NCBI GenBank assembly: GCA_963677505.2
Contig: CAXXWB010000036.1
Span: 50,401-114,400, forward strand
DNA from: JBGSUZ01 sp963677505
GTDB taxonomy: Bacteria > Bacillota > Clostridia > Peptostreptococcales > Acidaminobacteraceae
Reading direction: 5' to 3'
DNA length: 64,000 nt
Part shown: piece after piece, positions 25,866-33,749 of the stretch
Layout of the letters: every line of letters starts with the position of its first letter
Numbering within the stretch: position 1 is the first letter of the stretch
The notes under the pieces: model-generated
Told to the model about the DNA's origin: nothing
The model's database searches: none
The model's input: only the letters and a program-made list of their open reading frames with translations
Translations under genes and position numbers: made by a program

Positions 25866-25998
25866 ATTCATCACCTCATGAATAGTTTGTTATCTAGCGA
25901 ATTCTATTAAGCTTTTATGGTTTTAATACACAATATCACAATTAATTGCAAAATTCTTTAAGAAGAATTTACGCCACACTTTTAAGGAGGTGTCCCCC

Positions 25999-26310
25999 AT
26001 GACCATTACAATAGAAGCTTCCCTACTAGACTATCTCAAAGCAATGAGTGCCAGAAATCTCACTATATACGGCGATAAGCCCCAAAGTTGCTGAGGCCTT
26101 CACCCCCTAGAAGTTCTGGCAGGCTGCCGAGAACCAAAAGAGAAGTCCACCTACGCACCTTTCCCCTTTGAAACACCAGAATTAACGTTGACCCTATGGG
26201 TCGAAAACACCCTTCAGTCCGATGAAAAAACCCGACTGTCTTTAAGGCTGTCCGAAATTGGCTCCGATTTACCCGATCGAGAGATTCTTGTTGTTTTTGA
26301 AAACGCCTAA
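25999..26310 (+). CDS. Probable selenoprotein, CC/Se-motif family
   Basis: A 103-codon frame interrupted only by a UGA at codon 32 (26092-26094). RBS AAGGAGG, 8 bases before ATG. The context is QSC-UGA-GLHPLEV, matching small clostridial proteins with a CC or C-Sec pair followed by Gly (CC/Se motif family). After the UGA the frame stays open to TAA at 26308. A hairpin of the bacterial SECIS type follows the UGA (26113-26134). If Sec is inserted, the product is about 103 residues; otherwise a 31-residue peptide. No sel genes lie in the window. Its last codons are repeated at 27974-28009. Confidence 0.8.
26113..26134 (+). promoter_or_regulatory. Putative bacterial SECIS hairpin
   Basis: GUUCU-GGCA, loop GGC, UGCC-G-AGAAC: nine base pairs with one bulged G. 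The loop starts with G and lies 27 bases after the UGA, within the 16-37 base window described for bacterial SECIS elements. Judged by eye, no folding run. Confidence 0.65.
26268..26303 (+). repeat. 36-bp direct repeat, left copy (3' end of selenoprotein gene)
   Basis: Identical to 27974-28009. Encodes LPDREILVVFE near the protein C-terminus. At the left copy the gene ends FENA-stop; at the right copy the frame would go on FEKHPPTPKFLSKI-stop. One of the two tails is the ancestral one. Confidence 0.9.
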
Positions 26311-26374
26311 GTAAAATATGACAGTTTTTCGAAGCTTACTTAATATTTTTGGGGAACCCACTGATAACTAAAAC

Positions 26375-26457
26375 AAATACGACTTTCGAAGCTACAGGTT
26401 TGTTGATAAAAATGCATTTAGCATTCAACATAAACCTTTACAATGAAAGTCGTATTT
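26375..26457. other. Long imperfect hairpin inside second island
   Basis: AAATACGACTTTC (26375-26387) pairs with GAAAGTCGTATTT (26445-26457); inner helices AGGTTT/AAACCT, TGTTGA/TCAACA and AATGC/GCATT continue the stem. AACTAAA/TTTAGTT can extend it outwards. It may be a bidirectional terminator between selenoprotein gene and cargo, or a structured RNA; there is no strong T-run. Confidence 0.7.
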
Positions 26458-26521
26458 AGTATGTTCTTTAGTTAGTTTGGTAAATATGTTCAAAATTCTA
26501 CCTTTGATAAATTATAAGAAA

Positions 26522-26947
26522 TTAATCTAATTTACCACGCTCTAATTCTTGAAATTCAATTATTCCTGTTAGTGTTGGATGAAGTGGATTTAGCCAATTG
26601 AAATTTGATTTAAATACTATTAATAATGTTTTTCCACCAATAACATCATTGGTATCAGAATACAACATAAAATCGACCGTCGTAAACCACTTTCCGTCTG
26701 AGTAATAACTTCCAATCATAGGTTCGGAATACTTTTCTTTCTTAAGACTTTGAATAGTTTGGCTCAATTGAAGAATTTTTTTGTCTTGACCCTTATACTC
26801 AGAGGCATACATCTCGTTAACAATTATCTCAGGCACTTTTTTCCATTGGTTAAACTCAATGAAAATAATTGAAGCCAGAAGAACTAAAAACAGAATACTA
26901 ATTCGTAATGACTTTGTTGATAGAATATTTTGTGCGTTTTTATTCAT
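26522..26947 (-). CDS. Small membrane-anchored protein, candidate partner of secreted protein
   Basis: A 141-residue protein with one transmembrane helix (about 16-33) and a soluble domain of about 100 residues outside the membrane (SYYSDGKWFTTVDFMLYSD). It follows the secreted protein gene after 17 bases, with RBS GAGG. A membrane-bound immunity protein is one possibility, from position only. No family recognised. Confidence 0.55.
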   Translation of the reverse strand: MNKNAQNILSTKSLRISILFLVLLASIIFIEFNQWKKVPEIIVNEMYASEYKGQDKKILQLSQTIQSLKKEKYSEPMIGSYYSDGKWFTTVDFMLYSDTNDVIGGKTLLIVFKSNFNWLNPLHPTLTGIIEFQELERGKLD

Positions 26948-26964
26948 ACGTAACCTCGATTTAT

Positions 26965-27792
26965 CTAATACGCAGGGTTAATACCATTTCTCCAGTCTTG
27001 GGAATACACATAATCAGTAGGACCAGAATAGTCTCTATAAATATATTGATTGCTTCTATACTGTCCGTTTGCCAATTGGAAAACAGCATTGGTATCTCCT
27101 GAGCCATTAGATTTCTTATTATAAACATAATAATCATAACCCCATTTTAATTCAACTTGTGTTCCATAATAATAATCTATCCAAGAACCATTTTTGTATA
27201 TTTGTCCCCACTTTGAAACTGTTCTTTTCTTAGTAAAAACATTTCCTGATCCTTTAAGATCTTGCTGCAAAAGCGAGATTGTCTCACCCACAAGGAGACC
27301 CTTAACTGGATTAGATATGGTTAAACCTGAAATTGTATTAATCATTTTAAAATATCCACTCGAAAGTATATATAGACCATAACTACTTGTATTCCCATTA
27401 GTCCAGTCTTCGCCTGCAAAACTACCTTTACTAATAATAATTTTGAAATCTCCATTTTCAGGACCTGAAGACCTTAAAACACTTAAGATATTATCAGTTT
27501 TTTTCTTTTTATAAGTAATCTCCTCAAATTTCACTCCGTACTTTTCAATAGTGCTTTTTTTTGCAATATAAAAATCACTAAGAGATACATTTCCTAGCAC
27601 CATTTGTGATGAGGCTGAGTTAACTGTTGCAACATTTTGATTTTTGTAGATGGCTTCGGGAGTAACCTGTTCTTTTACTATTTGAGCCTTTAATAAATAA
27701 TCATCTTGCTGGGTCTTCTGTGATGCAAAAGAAATTTGTGACAACATCAAAACAAACATAAGACAAAAACAAAGCATTCTTTTTAGTTTCAT
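26965..27792 (-). CDS. Secreted protein of unknown function, island cargo
   Basis: About 275 residues, start MKLKRMLCFCLMF (ATG 27792, RBS AAAGGATG); the upstream start at 27834 lacks support. A clear signal peptide ends near SFA-S. The mature part begins with a prodomain-like helical stretch (QKTQQDDYLLKAQIVKEQ) and ends in a Tyr/Trp/Asn-rich domain (WGQIYKNGSWIDYYYGTQ; YVYSQDWRNGINPAY). It may be a secreted toxin or bacteriocin-like effector; not assignable to a family. Confidence 0.6.
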   Translation of the reverse strand: MKLKRMLCFCLMFVLMLSQISFASQKTQQDDYLLKAQIVKEQVTPEAIYKNQNVATVNSASSQMVLGNVSLSDFYIAKKSTIEKYGVKFEEITYKKKKTDNILSVLRSSGPENGDFKIIISKGSFAGEDWTNGNTSSYGLYILSSGYFKMINTISGLTISNPVKGLLVGETISLLQQDLKGSGNVFTKKRTVSKWGQIYKNGSWIDYYYGTQVELKWGYDYYVYNKKSNGSGDTNAVFQLANGQYRSNQYIYRDYSGPTDYVYSQDWRNGINPAY

Positions 27793-28154
27793 AATGATAC
27801 ATCCTTTTAATAATTTGAATATAGCATTAACCAACTAAAGTGTGCATGATTTTATTTACTTTTTAGCTGGTTAATGCTCCTTATTTTTTCTATCTGAATA
27901 TTTAGTTTTTCTGAAATGAAAGTTAATTAAGCGTTAATTATATTATGTGATAATCCTGTAAACGCTTCAGTCTTTTACCCGATCGAGAGATTCTTGTTGT
28001 TTTTGAAAAACACCCTCCAACCCCAAAATTCCTATCAAAAATCTAAAAATCCTTGCATTGACCAAAAATTGATTCCGTGATAAATTTATCTTATAAATGA
28101 TAATAATTATCACTATCATTTCTAAAATTACACCTAATATCAATTGGAGGTCCA
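27793..28154. other. Intergenic stretch containing right island junction
   Basis: AT-rich promoter region of the secreted protein gene up to about 27960, then the right copy of the 36-bp repeat (27974-28009) and the continuing old gene end to TAA near 28042. A tandem TGATAATAATTATCACTATCA near 28095-28120 resembles a Fur-type operator (TGATAATNATTATCA) and could make the flavodoxin gene iron-responsive (inference). Confidence 0.5.
27974..28009 (+). repeat. 36-bp direct repeat, right copy
   Basis: Exact copy of 26268-26303. The open frame continues ...EKHPPTPKFLSKI and stops, which looks like a genuine C-terminus cut off from its gene. Confidence 0.9.
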
Positions 28155-28517
28155 TATGAGCATACACATTATCTACTGGTCAGCTACAGGCAACACTGAA
28201 GCCATGGCAAACGCCCTTGCATCTAGTGCCAAAAACCTTGGCGCCGACGTAAAAATCTATCCCGTTCACGAAGCTAATATTGCTGAATTAGAAAAGGTAA
28301 ACGCCATTGCCCTTGGCTGCCCTGCAATGGGTTCAGAAGTTCTTGAAGAAACTGAAATGGAGCCCTTTGTCGAATCCCTTAAGCATTTTAACTGGGCTGG
28401 GAAACTCAAATGTCAAATTACGGCGCTACCCTTGTTGCAGATGGCGTCATATCCCATAACAACCCTGACGAAGGCGTTATTAAGGCCCTTGAGGCTTTGG
28501 CACAAAAACTAGCATAG
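28155..28517 (+). pseudogene. Flavodoxin with internal deletion
   Basis: N-terminal IHIIYWSATGNTEAMA is the FMN phosphate loop of a short-chain flavodoxin, and VNAIALGCPAMGSEVLEE the second FMN loop. At NWAGK the frame breaks and resumes as WETQMSNYGATLVADGVISHNNPDEG. About 15-17 codons containing the usual FGSYGWGDG loop are missing; GGGAAA repeats at both sides suggest slippage deletion. The protein as read would not bind FMN properly. RBS TTGGAGG. Usual length is about 140. Confidence 0.8.
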
Positions 28518-28528
28518 GAGTGATCGTC

Positions 28529-29137
28529 ATGGAAAATAAACAATCAAGCTTATTGGAACTCTATCACCATCAAAGTAAATGCAGTGACTCTGACTACCTC
28601 TTCAGTACAATTCTCTTCCACGTAGCCCCCGTCCTTCACAGTGACAAACCCGCCGTTCTTTTGACATTTGCCACTAATCAAAGGAATCTAAAAGCTATTT
28701 GGGATCAAAATCGTCAGAATTTTCCTTATGGGGTGAAGTTGAAGTTTTATGAGATTTCAAAAAGTGATAGCCATACATGTGTTCTTTTCTATGACGAAAC
28801 TTCTCTCAGCGAAAAAATAATGAACCCTCCTGTTTTGGATTTTCTCGCTTCTAAGGGTTATGAAAACCGTGAGCGTCTAATCGATATTCTTACCACTTTA
28901 AGAAAGCATAGCACTGGCTGCTGTCCTAACGAAGTGGGGCTCTTTTTAGGTTACCCTTTGGAAGATGTCCTCGGTTTTATTGCAAACGATGGCAAGAACT
29001 GCTTAACATGTGGCTATTGGAAAGTTTACGCCGACCCAGAGGCAAAGCAAATTTTGTTCAACACCTACGACGACAGCCGCATAAAAGTCATTAAAGACCT
29101 GGTTCAAAATAAAGTCTCACCTGATACTCTTTTGTAA
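28529..29137 (+). CDS. DUF3793 family protein
   Basis: About 202 residues from the ATG at 28529 (AGGAG 9 bases before; the upstream GTG at 28520 is less likely). HSTGCCPNEVGLFLGYPLEDVLGF is the conserved core of DUF3793 proteins, which in Firmicutes usually sit beside flavodoxin as here. Function unknown; the conserved Cys pair and CLTCGYWKVY suggest a redox or metal role (inference). Confidence 0.85.
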   Translation: MENKQSSLLELYHHQSKCSDSDYLFSTILFHVAPVLHSDKPAVLLTFATNQRNLKAIWDQNRQNFPYGVKLKFYEISKSDSHTCVLFYDETSLSEKIMNPPVLDFLASKGYENRERLIDILTTLRKHSTGCCPNEVGLFLGYPLEDVLGFIANDGKNCLTCGYWKVYADPEAKQILFNTYDDSRIKVIKDLVQNKVSPDTLL

Positions 29138-29237
29138 CGGTTTCTATACAAGTTTGAAATGTTTTTCCGATATAATTTTTATTATAAGCACAAACAACTT
29201 CAACAGCAGAAATGGAAAAACCTTTCGGGAGGAACCT

Positions 29238-30090
29238 ATGAACACTTTCAGTAAAAAAATCACTGCACTGGCAACAATCTCAGTTCTGAGTCTTTCAAGC
29301 CTTTTAATCCAACCCGCTACCTTTGCAGGAGCTGAGTTAAAAGCAGGAGACGTTTTCAAAATGTCCGGCGTCAATGTCGGTAAGAGCCCTTATGTTCTAC
29401 AAGTCCTAAAAGCAGATTTAAACAAAGATCAAAAAAGCGAAAATATTTACCTCGTCGGCAATCGCTACGATAAGTCATCCATTTTACTATGACCAAATCA
29501 CTTACGTCATTAAAGATGGAAAGACAGGCAAAATTTTGACAAAGGTTCTTAAAGACTCTGAAAATGCTAACCTTTGCGGCTATTCGCCAAGTGTCATTCT
29601 TACAGACCTTAACGCCGACGGACAAAAAGACCTGTTCCTAAGTGCACCTACGGGTGGTAGTGGCGGCTATGTCAACTATGACCTCTCCACCCTAAAAAAT
29701 GGCAAGTTGGTTTCTTTCTTAGGGGCTAAAGACATGATGGGGGTGGATATAACCGGAAAGTTCTTAGACAATTACATGGCTCAGTTCACCTCCAAAACCC
29801 TCAATAAAACTTGGAGAATTGACCTCTTAGACTCCAAGGAAGTTTATCAGGGTCTGTTGTACAACAAAGATGGAAAGACCATAGGAACAAGCACACCTTA
29901 CGCAGGCGCAATTACCAACTTTGAAATTGTAGACTTCTACGGCAAAAAAATGCTTAAAGGCTATCAGGAGATTAAAGGCAGCTGTGAAGCCGATACCCTC
30001 GCAACCTTATCCCTCTACATGGTTTACGAAAAAAATGAATGGCGTCTTGTAAACGTTGAACAAACTACGGTTCTTAAGACATTCGAGTAA
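29238..30090 (+). pseudogene. Secreted FG-GAP/VCBS-like protein, frameshifted
   Basis: About 283 codons. Signal peptide residues 1-29 (RBS GGGAGG). Two calcium-loop-like repeats, DLNKDQKSENIYLVG and DLNADGQKDLFLS, resemble FG-GAP/VCBS repeats. The first frame ends at SSILL; the next reads FYYDQITYVIKDGKTGKILTKVLKD and runs to the end. One extra A in GATAAGTC near 29469-29473 explains the break (GAT AGT CAT CCA in frame). Confidence 0.7.
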
Positions 30091-30225
30091 CGATCAACCC
30101 CCTCTTAGAAGTCCCGAACAGCTTTCCCATTCTTTAGGCTGTTCGAGACTTCTAAGTCTTTTTTAAGACTTTTTAAATAAGTGGCTGTTATACTCATGGT
30201 AAATCAAACTTTATGGAGGTTTCCC

Positions 30226-30738
30226 ATGAAACAAAATCATTTAATAGGCATCGTTATGATTGCTTTTGGACTATATCTCATGCTGGTTAAGTTAAATATC
30301 ATTATCGCCTTTGACTTTATTCTTCTCATTGCCATTTCCCTCATTGCGGGTTATGCTTATCGCCGTTCTTCAGGTGATTCCAGCTCTGGCGGACTACTTT
30401 TGGCAGGTAATGTTTTAACAGGCGTTTACCTTTCAAACCACCTTCAAAACTGGCTAGGTGGTCAAATCAACCTGCCTGATCTTAGCATTGTGTTTTACAT
30501 CGGGTTAGGATTTTTAGCCACATGGCTCATTGAAAACTCATTCAGCAGTTTAACGAGAAGGCGTCAGAAGGGCTTTCTCTTGCTGGGTGGCATACTGACC
30601 CTCATCGGTAGCTACGAATGGATTCTAGACCTGCTCAACATCTCTCCGAGCATGATTAGAACCTTTATGTTCCCAGCTATTCTCATCTTTATCGGTTTGG
30701 CTATTGTACTTAAAACAGAGAAGCATAAAATATTCTAA
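30226..30738 (+). CDS. Five- or six-helix membrane protein (DUF-type, cell-envelope)
   Basis: About 170 residues from the ATG at 30226 with TGGAGG before it. Membrane segments near 8-24, 26-40, 55-75, 88-105, 118-138 and 145-163. The MKQNHLIGIVMIAFGLYLML start resembles N-terminal regions of LiaI/LiaF-like and DUF5668 proteins, which is only suggestive. Monocistronic. Confidence 0.7.
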   Translation: MKQNHLIGIVMIAFGLYLMLVKLNIIIAFDFILLIAISLIAGYAYRRSSGDSSSGGLLLAGNVLTGVYLSNHLQNWLGGQINLPDLSIVFYIGLGFLATWLIENSFSSLTRRRQKGFLLLGGILTLIGSYEWILDLLNISPSMIRTFMFPAILIFIGLAIVLKTEKHKIF

Positions 30739-30744
30739 AAAACT

Positions 30745-30773
30745 ATTGACATCCCTCTCTATTTTCGTTATTA
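30745..30773 (+). promoter_or_regulatory. Promoter of tRNA-Leu
   Basis: TTGACA, 17-base spacer, TATTAT: near-consensus sigma-A promoter ending about 40 bases before the tRNA. Confidence 0.75.
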
Positions 30774-30814
30774 TAGATATTGTTCGTGAGATGTTTTCAC
30801 TGAACGTTCAAGAT

Positions 30815-30898
30815 GCGAGAGTGGTGGAACGGCAGACACACTATCTTGAGGGGGTAGCGTCCTTGGGCGTGCGGGTTCAAATCCCGCCTCTCGCACCA
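30815..30898 (+). tRNA. tRNA-Leu (GAG)
   Basis: Acceptor stem GCGAGAG/CTCTCGC with encoded CCA, anticodon stem CTATC/GGTAG with loop TTGAGGG (anticodon GAG, 30848-30850), long variable arm (CGTCC-TTGGGCG) and GGTTCAAAT T-loop. The long variable arm and anticodon identify leucine, decoding CUC/CUU. Confidence 0.96.
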
Positions 30899-30904
30899 GA
30901 CTTA

Positions 30905-30932
30905 AAACCTTGATGATTTTTCATCAAGGTTT
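30905..30932 (+). terminator. Terminator of tRNA-Leu
   Basis: AAACCTTGATGA pairs with TCATCAAGGTTT, 12 bp with 4-base loop, followed by T7. Confidence 0.85.
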
Positions 30933-30983
30933 TTTTCATGTTCAATAGCATCTTTTTAATTTTCTAAAAATTTAGACAAACAA

Positions 30984-31019
30984 AAAACCTGATCAAGTCT
31001 TTTTACTCGATCAGGTTTT
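30984..31019. terminator. Bidirectional terminator
   Basis: AAAACCTGATC pairs with GATCAGGTTTT with A- and T-runs outside. Ends the leftward peptidase gene. Confidence 0.75.
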
Positions 31020-31090
31020 TTTTAACGACTAAGTCCCTCCGCATTTCCAAAGGGGTATCTATAACCTACTATTTGACAACAATCAAATCT

Positions 31091-32149
31091 TTAGAATAAT
31101 GGTTTGAGAACTTCACAGCCCTCTTTTGTGACCAATACTAGGTCTTCTATTCTAACACCCACTTCACCGCTGAGGTAAATGCCTGGCTCGATTGAGAAAA
31201 TCATACCTTCTGCCACTTCGTCGTGATTGACTGAGGAAACATCCCCAAAGTCGTGTACATCTATTCCAATAGAATGACCTGTTCTGTGAGTGAAGTATTG
31301 ACCGTAGCCTTTGCTATCAATATAATCTCTCGCTGCAAGGTCAATCTCAGAGAATTTAACCCCTGGCTTTACAATGGCAATCGCTCTCATATTAGCTTCT
31401 CTCACGGTTTCGTAAACTTCTCTCGCCTTGGCATTTGGCTCGCCAAAGAATACGGTTCTCGTCATGTCTGAGCAGTAGTCGTCCTTCTTACACCCTATAT
31501 CGATGATAACGCTGTCTCCTGCTTTAGGGGTTGAGCCGTCACAACCATGGTGAGGATCTGCGCCGTTTGCGCCATAAGCGATGATGGGTTCAAAGGAGAA
31601 GCCATCCGCGCCGATTTCAGCATAAATTTCAGAAAGTTTCTTAACCATGTCTAGCTCTGAATGCCCTTGAGAAACAAGTTCAATCAATCTACCCATAGCT
31701 TGGTCGTTGAGTTTTGAAGCCGTTCTCATAAAATCTCTCTCGGCTTCATCCTTTTGCATTCTTACACGGTCAACATAAGAAGAACCGTTAATGTATTTGA
31801 AATCAGGTTTTTTATCCATTAACCGAAGTAGGAAATGAGCTGCCCAGAACTTGTCCACGCCGATGATTGAACCCGACTGAATGCCTTCTGCAACATAAGC
31901 AATCCCATCTTTAGTATCATTGTACCAAACCACTTCTGCGCCAAAATCAGCTTCCAGCGGGAAGAGTTCATTGATAACCAGTCTAAGACTTCCATCTGAT
32001 TTCATGTGTAAAACAATCAATCTTTCTCCTGGGTGGAACCATGTTCCCGTTAAGTAAAAGATTGTGGATGGATCTGCAAGAATCAGGTGTTCTACTTTGT
32101 CTTGTTTCATTTTTTCAGCGACAAGCGCTCTTCTCTTTCCATGCATCAT
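31091..32149 (-). CDS. M24 family Xaa-Pro peptidase
   Basis: A 352-residue cytosolic aminopeptidase (PepQ/PepP type). The N-terminal creatinase domain (1-125) precedes the catalytic domain with metal ligands in IIDIGCKKDDYCSDMTRTVFFG, TGHSIGIDVHDF, FSIEPGIYLSGEVG and VRIEDLVLV. RBS AGGAG. It cleaves Xaa-Pro dipeptides or N-terminal residues before proline, fitting an amino-acid fermenting life. Confidence 0.92.
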   Translation of the reverse strand: MMHGKRRALVAEKMKQDKVEHLILADPSTIFYLTGTWFHPGERLIVLHMKSDGSLRLVINELFPLEADFGAEVVWYNDTKDGIAYVAEGIQSGSIIGVDKFWAAHFLLRLMDKKPDFKYINGSSYVDRVRMQKDEAERDFMRTASKLNDQAMGRLIELVSQGHSELDMVKKLSEIYAEIGADGFSFEPIIAYGANGADPHHGCDGSTPKAGDSVIIDIGCKKDDYCSDMTRTVFFGEPNAKAREVYETVREANMRAIAIVKPGVKFSEIDLAARDYIDSKGYGQYFTHRTGHSIGIDVHDFGDVSSVNHDEVAEGMIFSIEPGIYLSGEVGVRIEDLVLVTKEGCEVLKPLF

Positions 32150-32167
32150 GATGTGATTCTCCTTTGT

Positions 32168-32915
32168 CTATTTAAGCTGATTGATCATGCTGGCACAATA
32201 TGCTGCGCCAAAACCGTTGTCTATATTAACGACGCTGACGCCACTGGCACAGCTGTTTAACATGGTAAGCAAGGCGCTGACACCACCAAAGCTGGCCCCA
32301 TAACCTACGCTTGTAGGTACTGCTATGACGGGTTTATCCACCATGCCCCCTACAACACTTGCAAGGGCACCTTCCATACCAGCTACAACCACCACCACTC
32401 TAGCTCCGCGGATTAATTCCATCTTGGCCAAGAGTCTGTGAATGCCTGCAACGCCTACATCTGTGATTTTTTCCACACGATTGCCCAAGAGAACTGCCGT
32501 TTCATAGGCTTCCTCTACAACAGGCAAATCAGAAGTTCCAGCGCAGACAATGGCAATATAACTGTCCGTCACCTTAGGTGGTTCTGCAATCCAAGTCAGG
32601 GTTCTTCCAACGGATTGTATTTCACTTCTGGCAAGACACTTTGAACCACCTCATAAACTTCCTTGCTGGCTCTCGTTCCGAGAATATTGGTTTTTCTTTC
32701 ACTCATGTGAAGCATAATCGCTGTAATTTGTTCAGGGGTCTTCCCCTCACAGTAAATTACTTCAGGGTAGCCGCTTCGAATTTCTCTATGGTGATCAATG
32801 GTGGCGAACCAAGCTCTGAAAAGGGCAATTCTTTCAAGGCCTCTACCACTTCGTCCAAAGGTTTTTCCCCTGCTTGGAGTGCCGCCAACATCCCTCTTAG
32901 TTTTTCTTCATTCAT
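32168..32915 (-). pseudogene. larB: LarB, nickel-pincer cofactor biosynthesis, frameshifted
   Basis: LarB carboxylates and hydrolyses NaAD in nickel-pincer nucleotide synthesis. Frames join as MNEEKLRGMLAALQAGE...PFSELG / FATIDHHREIRSGYPEV, then ...NPLE / RTLTWIAEPPKVTDS and the AIR-carboxylase-like core ITDVGVAGIHRLL, VVVVAGMEGALASVVGG, PTSVGYGASFGGVSALLTML. A T is missing near 32807 and an A near 32605. RBS AGAGGTG. No nonsense mutations are present apart from those caused by the shifts. Confidence 0.85.
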
Positions 32916-32947
32916 CTATTCACCTCTAGCGGTAACCGCTATTTCTC

Positions 32948-33749
32948 TTATTCTGATTTAAGTCCCTCGTTATAGCAACCTGTTTGATAGCCCCCTAAGT
33001 CCAGACTAACAAATTTAAAGCCCACTTGTCGAATTTGAGCATGAATTTTATTCATCAATTCTAAATTCAAAATCTTATGCATTTCTTCCTGTCCGATTTC
33101 AATTCTGGCAATCTCACCATGGTGTCTGACTCTAATCGCACGAATACCTGCATCCATAAGGATTTGCTCCGCGCTTTCAATTTGAGACAGCATGGCCATG
33201 TCTACCTTAATCCCATAGGGAATTCGAGTCAACAGGCAGGCATAAGGCGGCTTATCCCAAGTCTTTAACCCATAGGCCTTAGATAGGTCTCTAATTTGTT
33301 GTTTCGTCATGCCAGCGTCTTTGAGAGGGCTTACAACCCCTAGTTCTGTCAGTGCCAAAGTCCTGGCCGATAGTCCAGCAAATCGTCTGCATTTGTACCA
33401 TCGCACACGACACTGCAAACCATCTGCACTTGCTGCCTTTAATATTTCACCAAAGACAATGCGCTTACACAAATAACAGCGGTTTTCAGGATTGCCTGCA
33501 ATGCTCTCTGGAATGTCGATTGAATCATTCGGTGGGTTACGCCCATCGCCGCTGCCGCTTCTATGGCTTCTTCATACTCCACTGAGGAATATAAGGACTT
33601 TTCACCGTATAGGCAAAAACCCCTTCTGTTCCTATGGCTTCCACAGCCGCTTTTAAGAGCAAAGTACTGTCAACGCCACCTGAGAAAGCAATGCCAATTT
33701 TATTGTAGGTTCTTAATAGATTTGTTAGTTTTGCTACAGTTGTTTCCAC
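32948..33749 (-). pseudogene. larE: LarE, sulfur insertase, frameshifted
   Basis: PP-loop ATPase that adds sulfur to the pincer nucleotide. IGIAFSGGVDSTLLLKAA is the PP-loop; NPENRCYLCKRIVFGE and VVCDGTNADDLLDYRPG are the family motifs, read in alternating frames. At least four compensating indels (near 33580, 33527, 33415 and 33360). GTG start at 33749 with GGAGGAAGG, overlapping the end of larC. The C-terminal half is intact (PYACLLTRIPYG). Confidence 0.85.

Larger units (their letters stand above)
26304..28009. mobile_element. Candidate small genomic island at the selenoprotein 3' end
   Basis: About 1.7 kb between the two 36-bp copies. It holds two leftward genes, a secreted 275-residue protein and a small membrane protein, and a long hairpin (26375-26457). 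No recombinase is present. The layout copies that of the first island: host gene rightward, insert at its 3' end, cargo convergent, gene end duplicated. The cargo is visibly more AT-rich than its surroundings. Confidence 0.55.

Noticed and set aside
20711..28009. Prophage
   Set aside because: No integrase, portal, capsid, tail or lysis genes are present; only small accessory genes and end duplications.
32578..32961. 127-codon rightward ORF
   Set aside because: Lies opposite the broken larB frame; the leftward frames match LarB.
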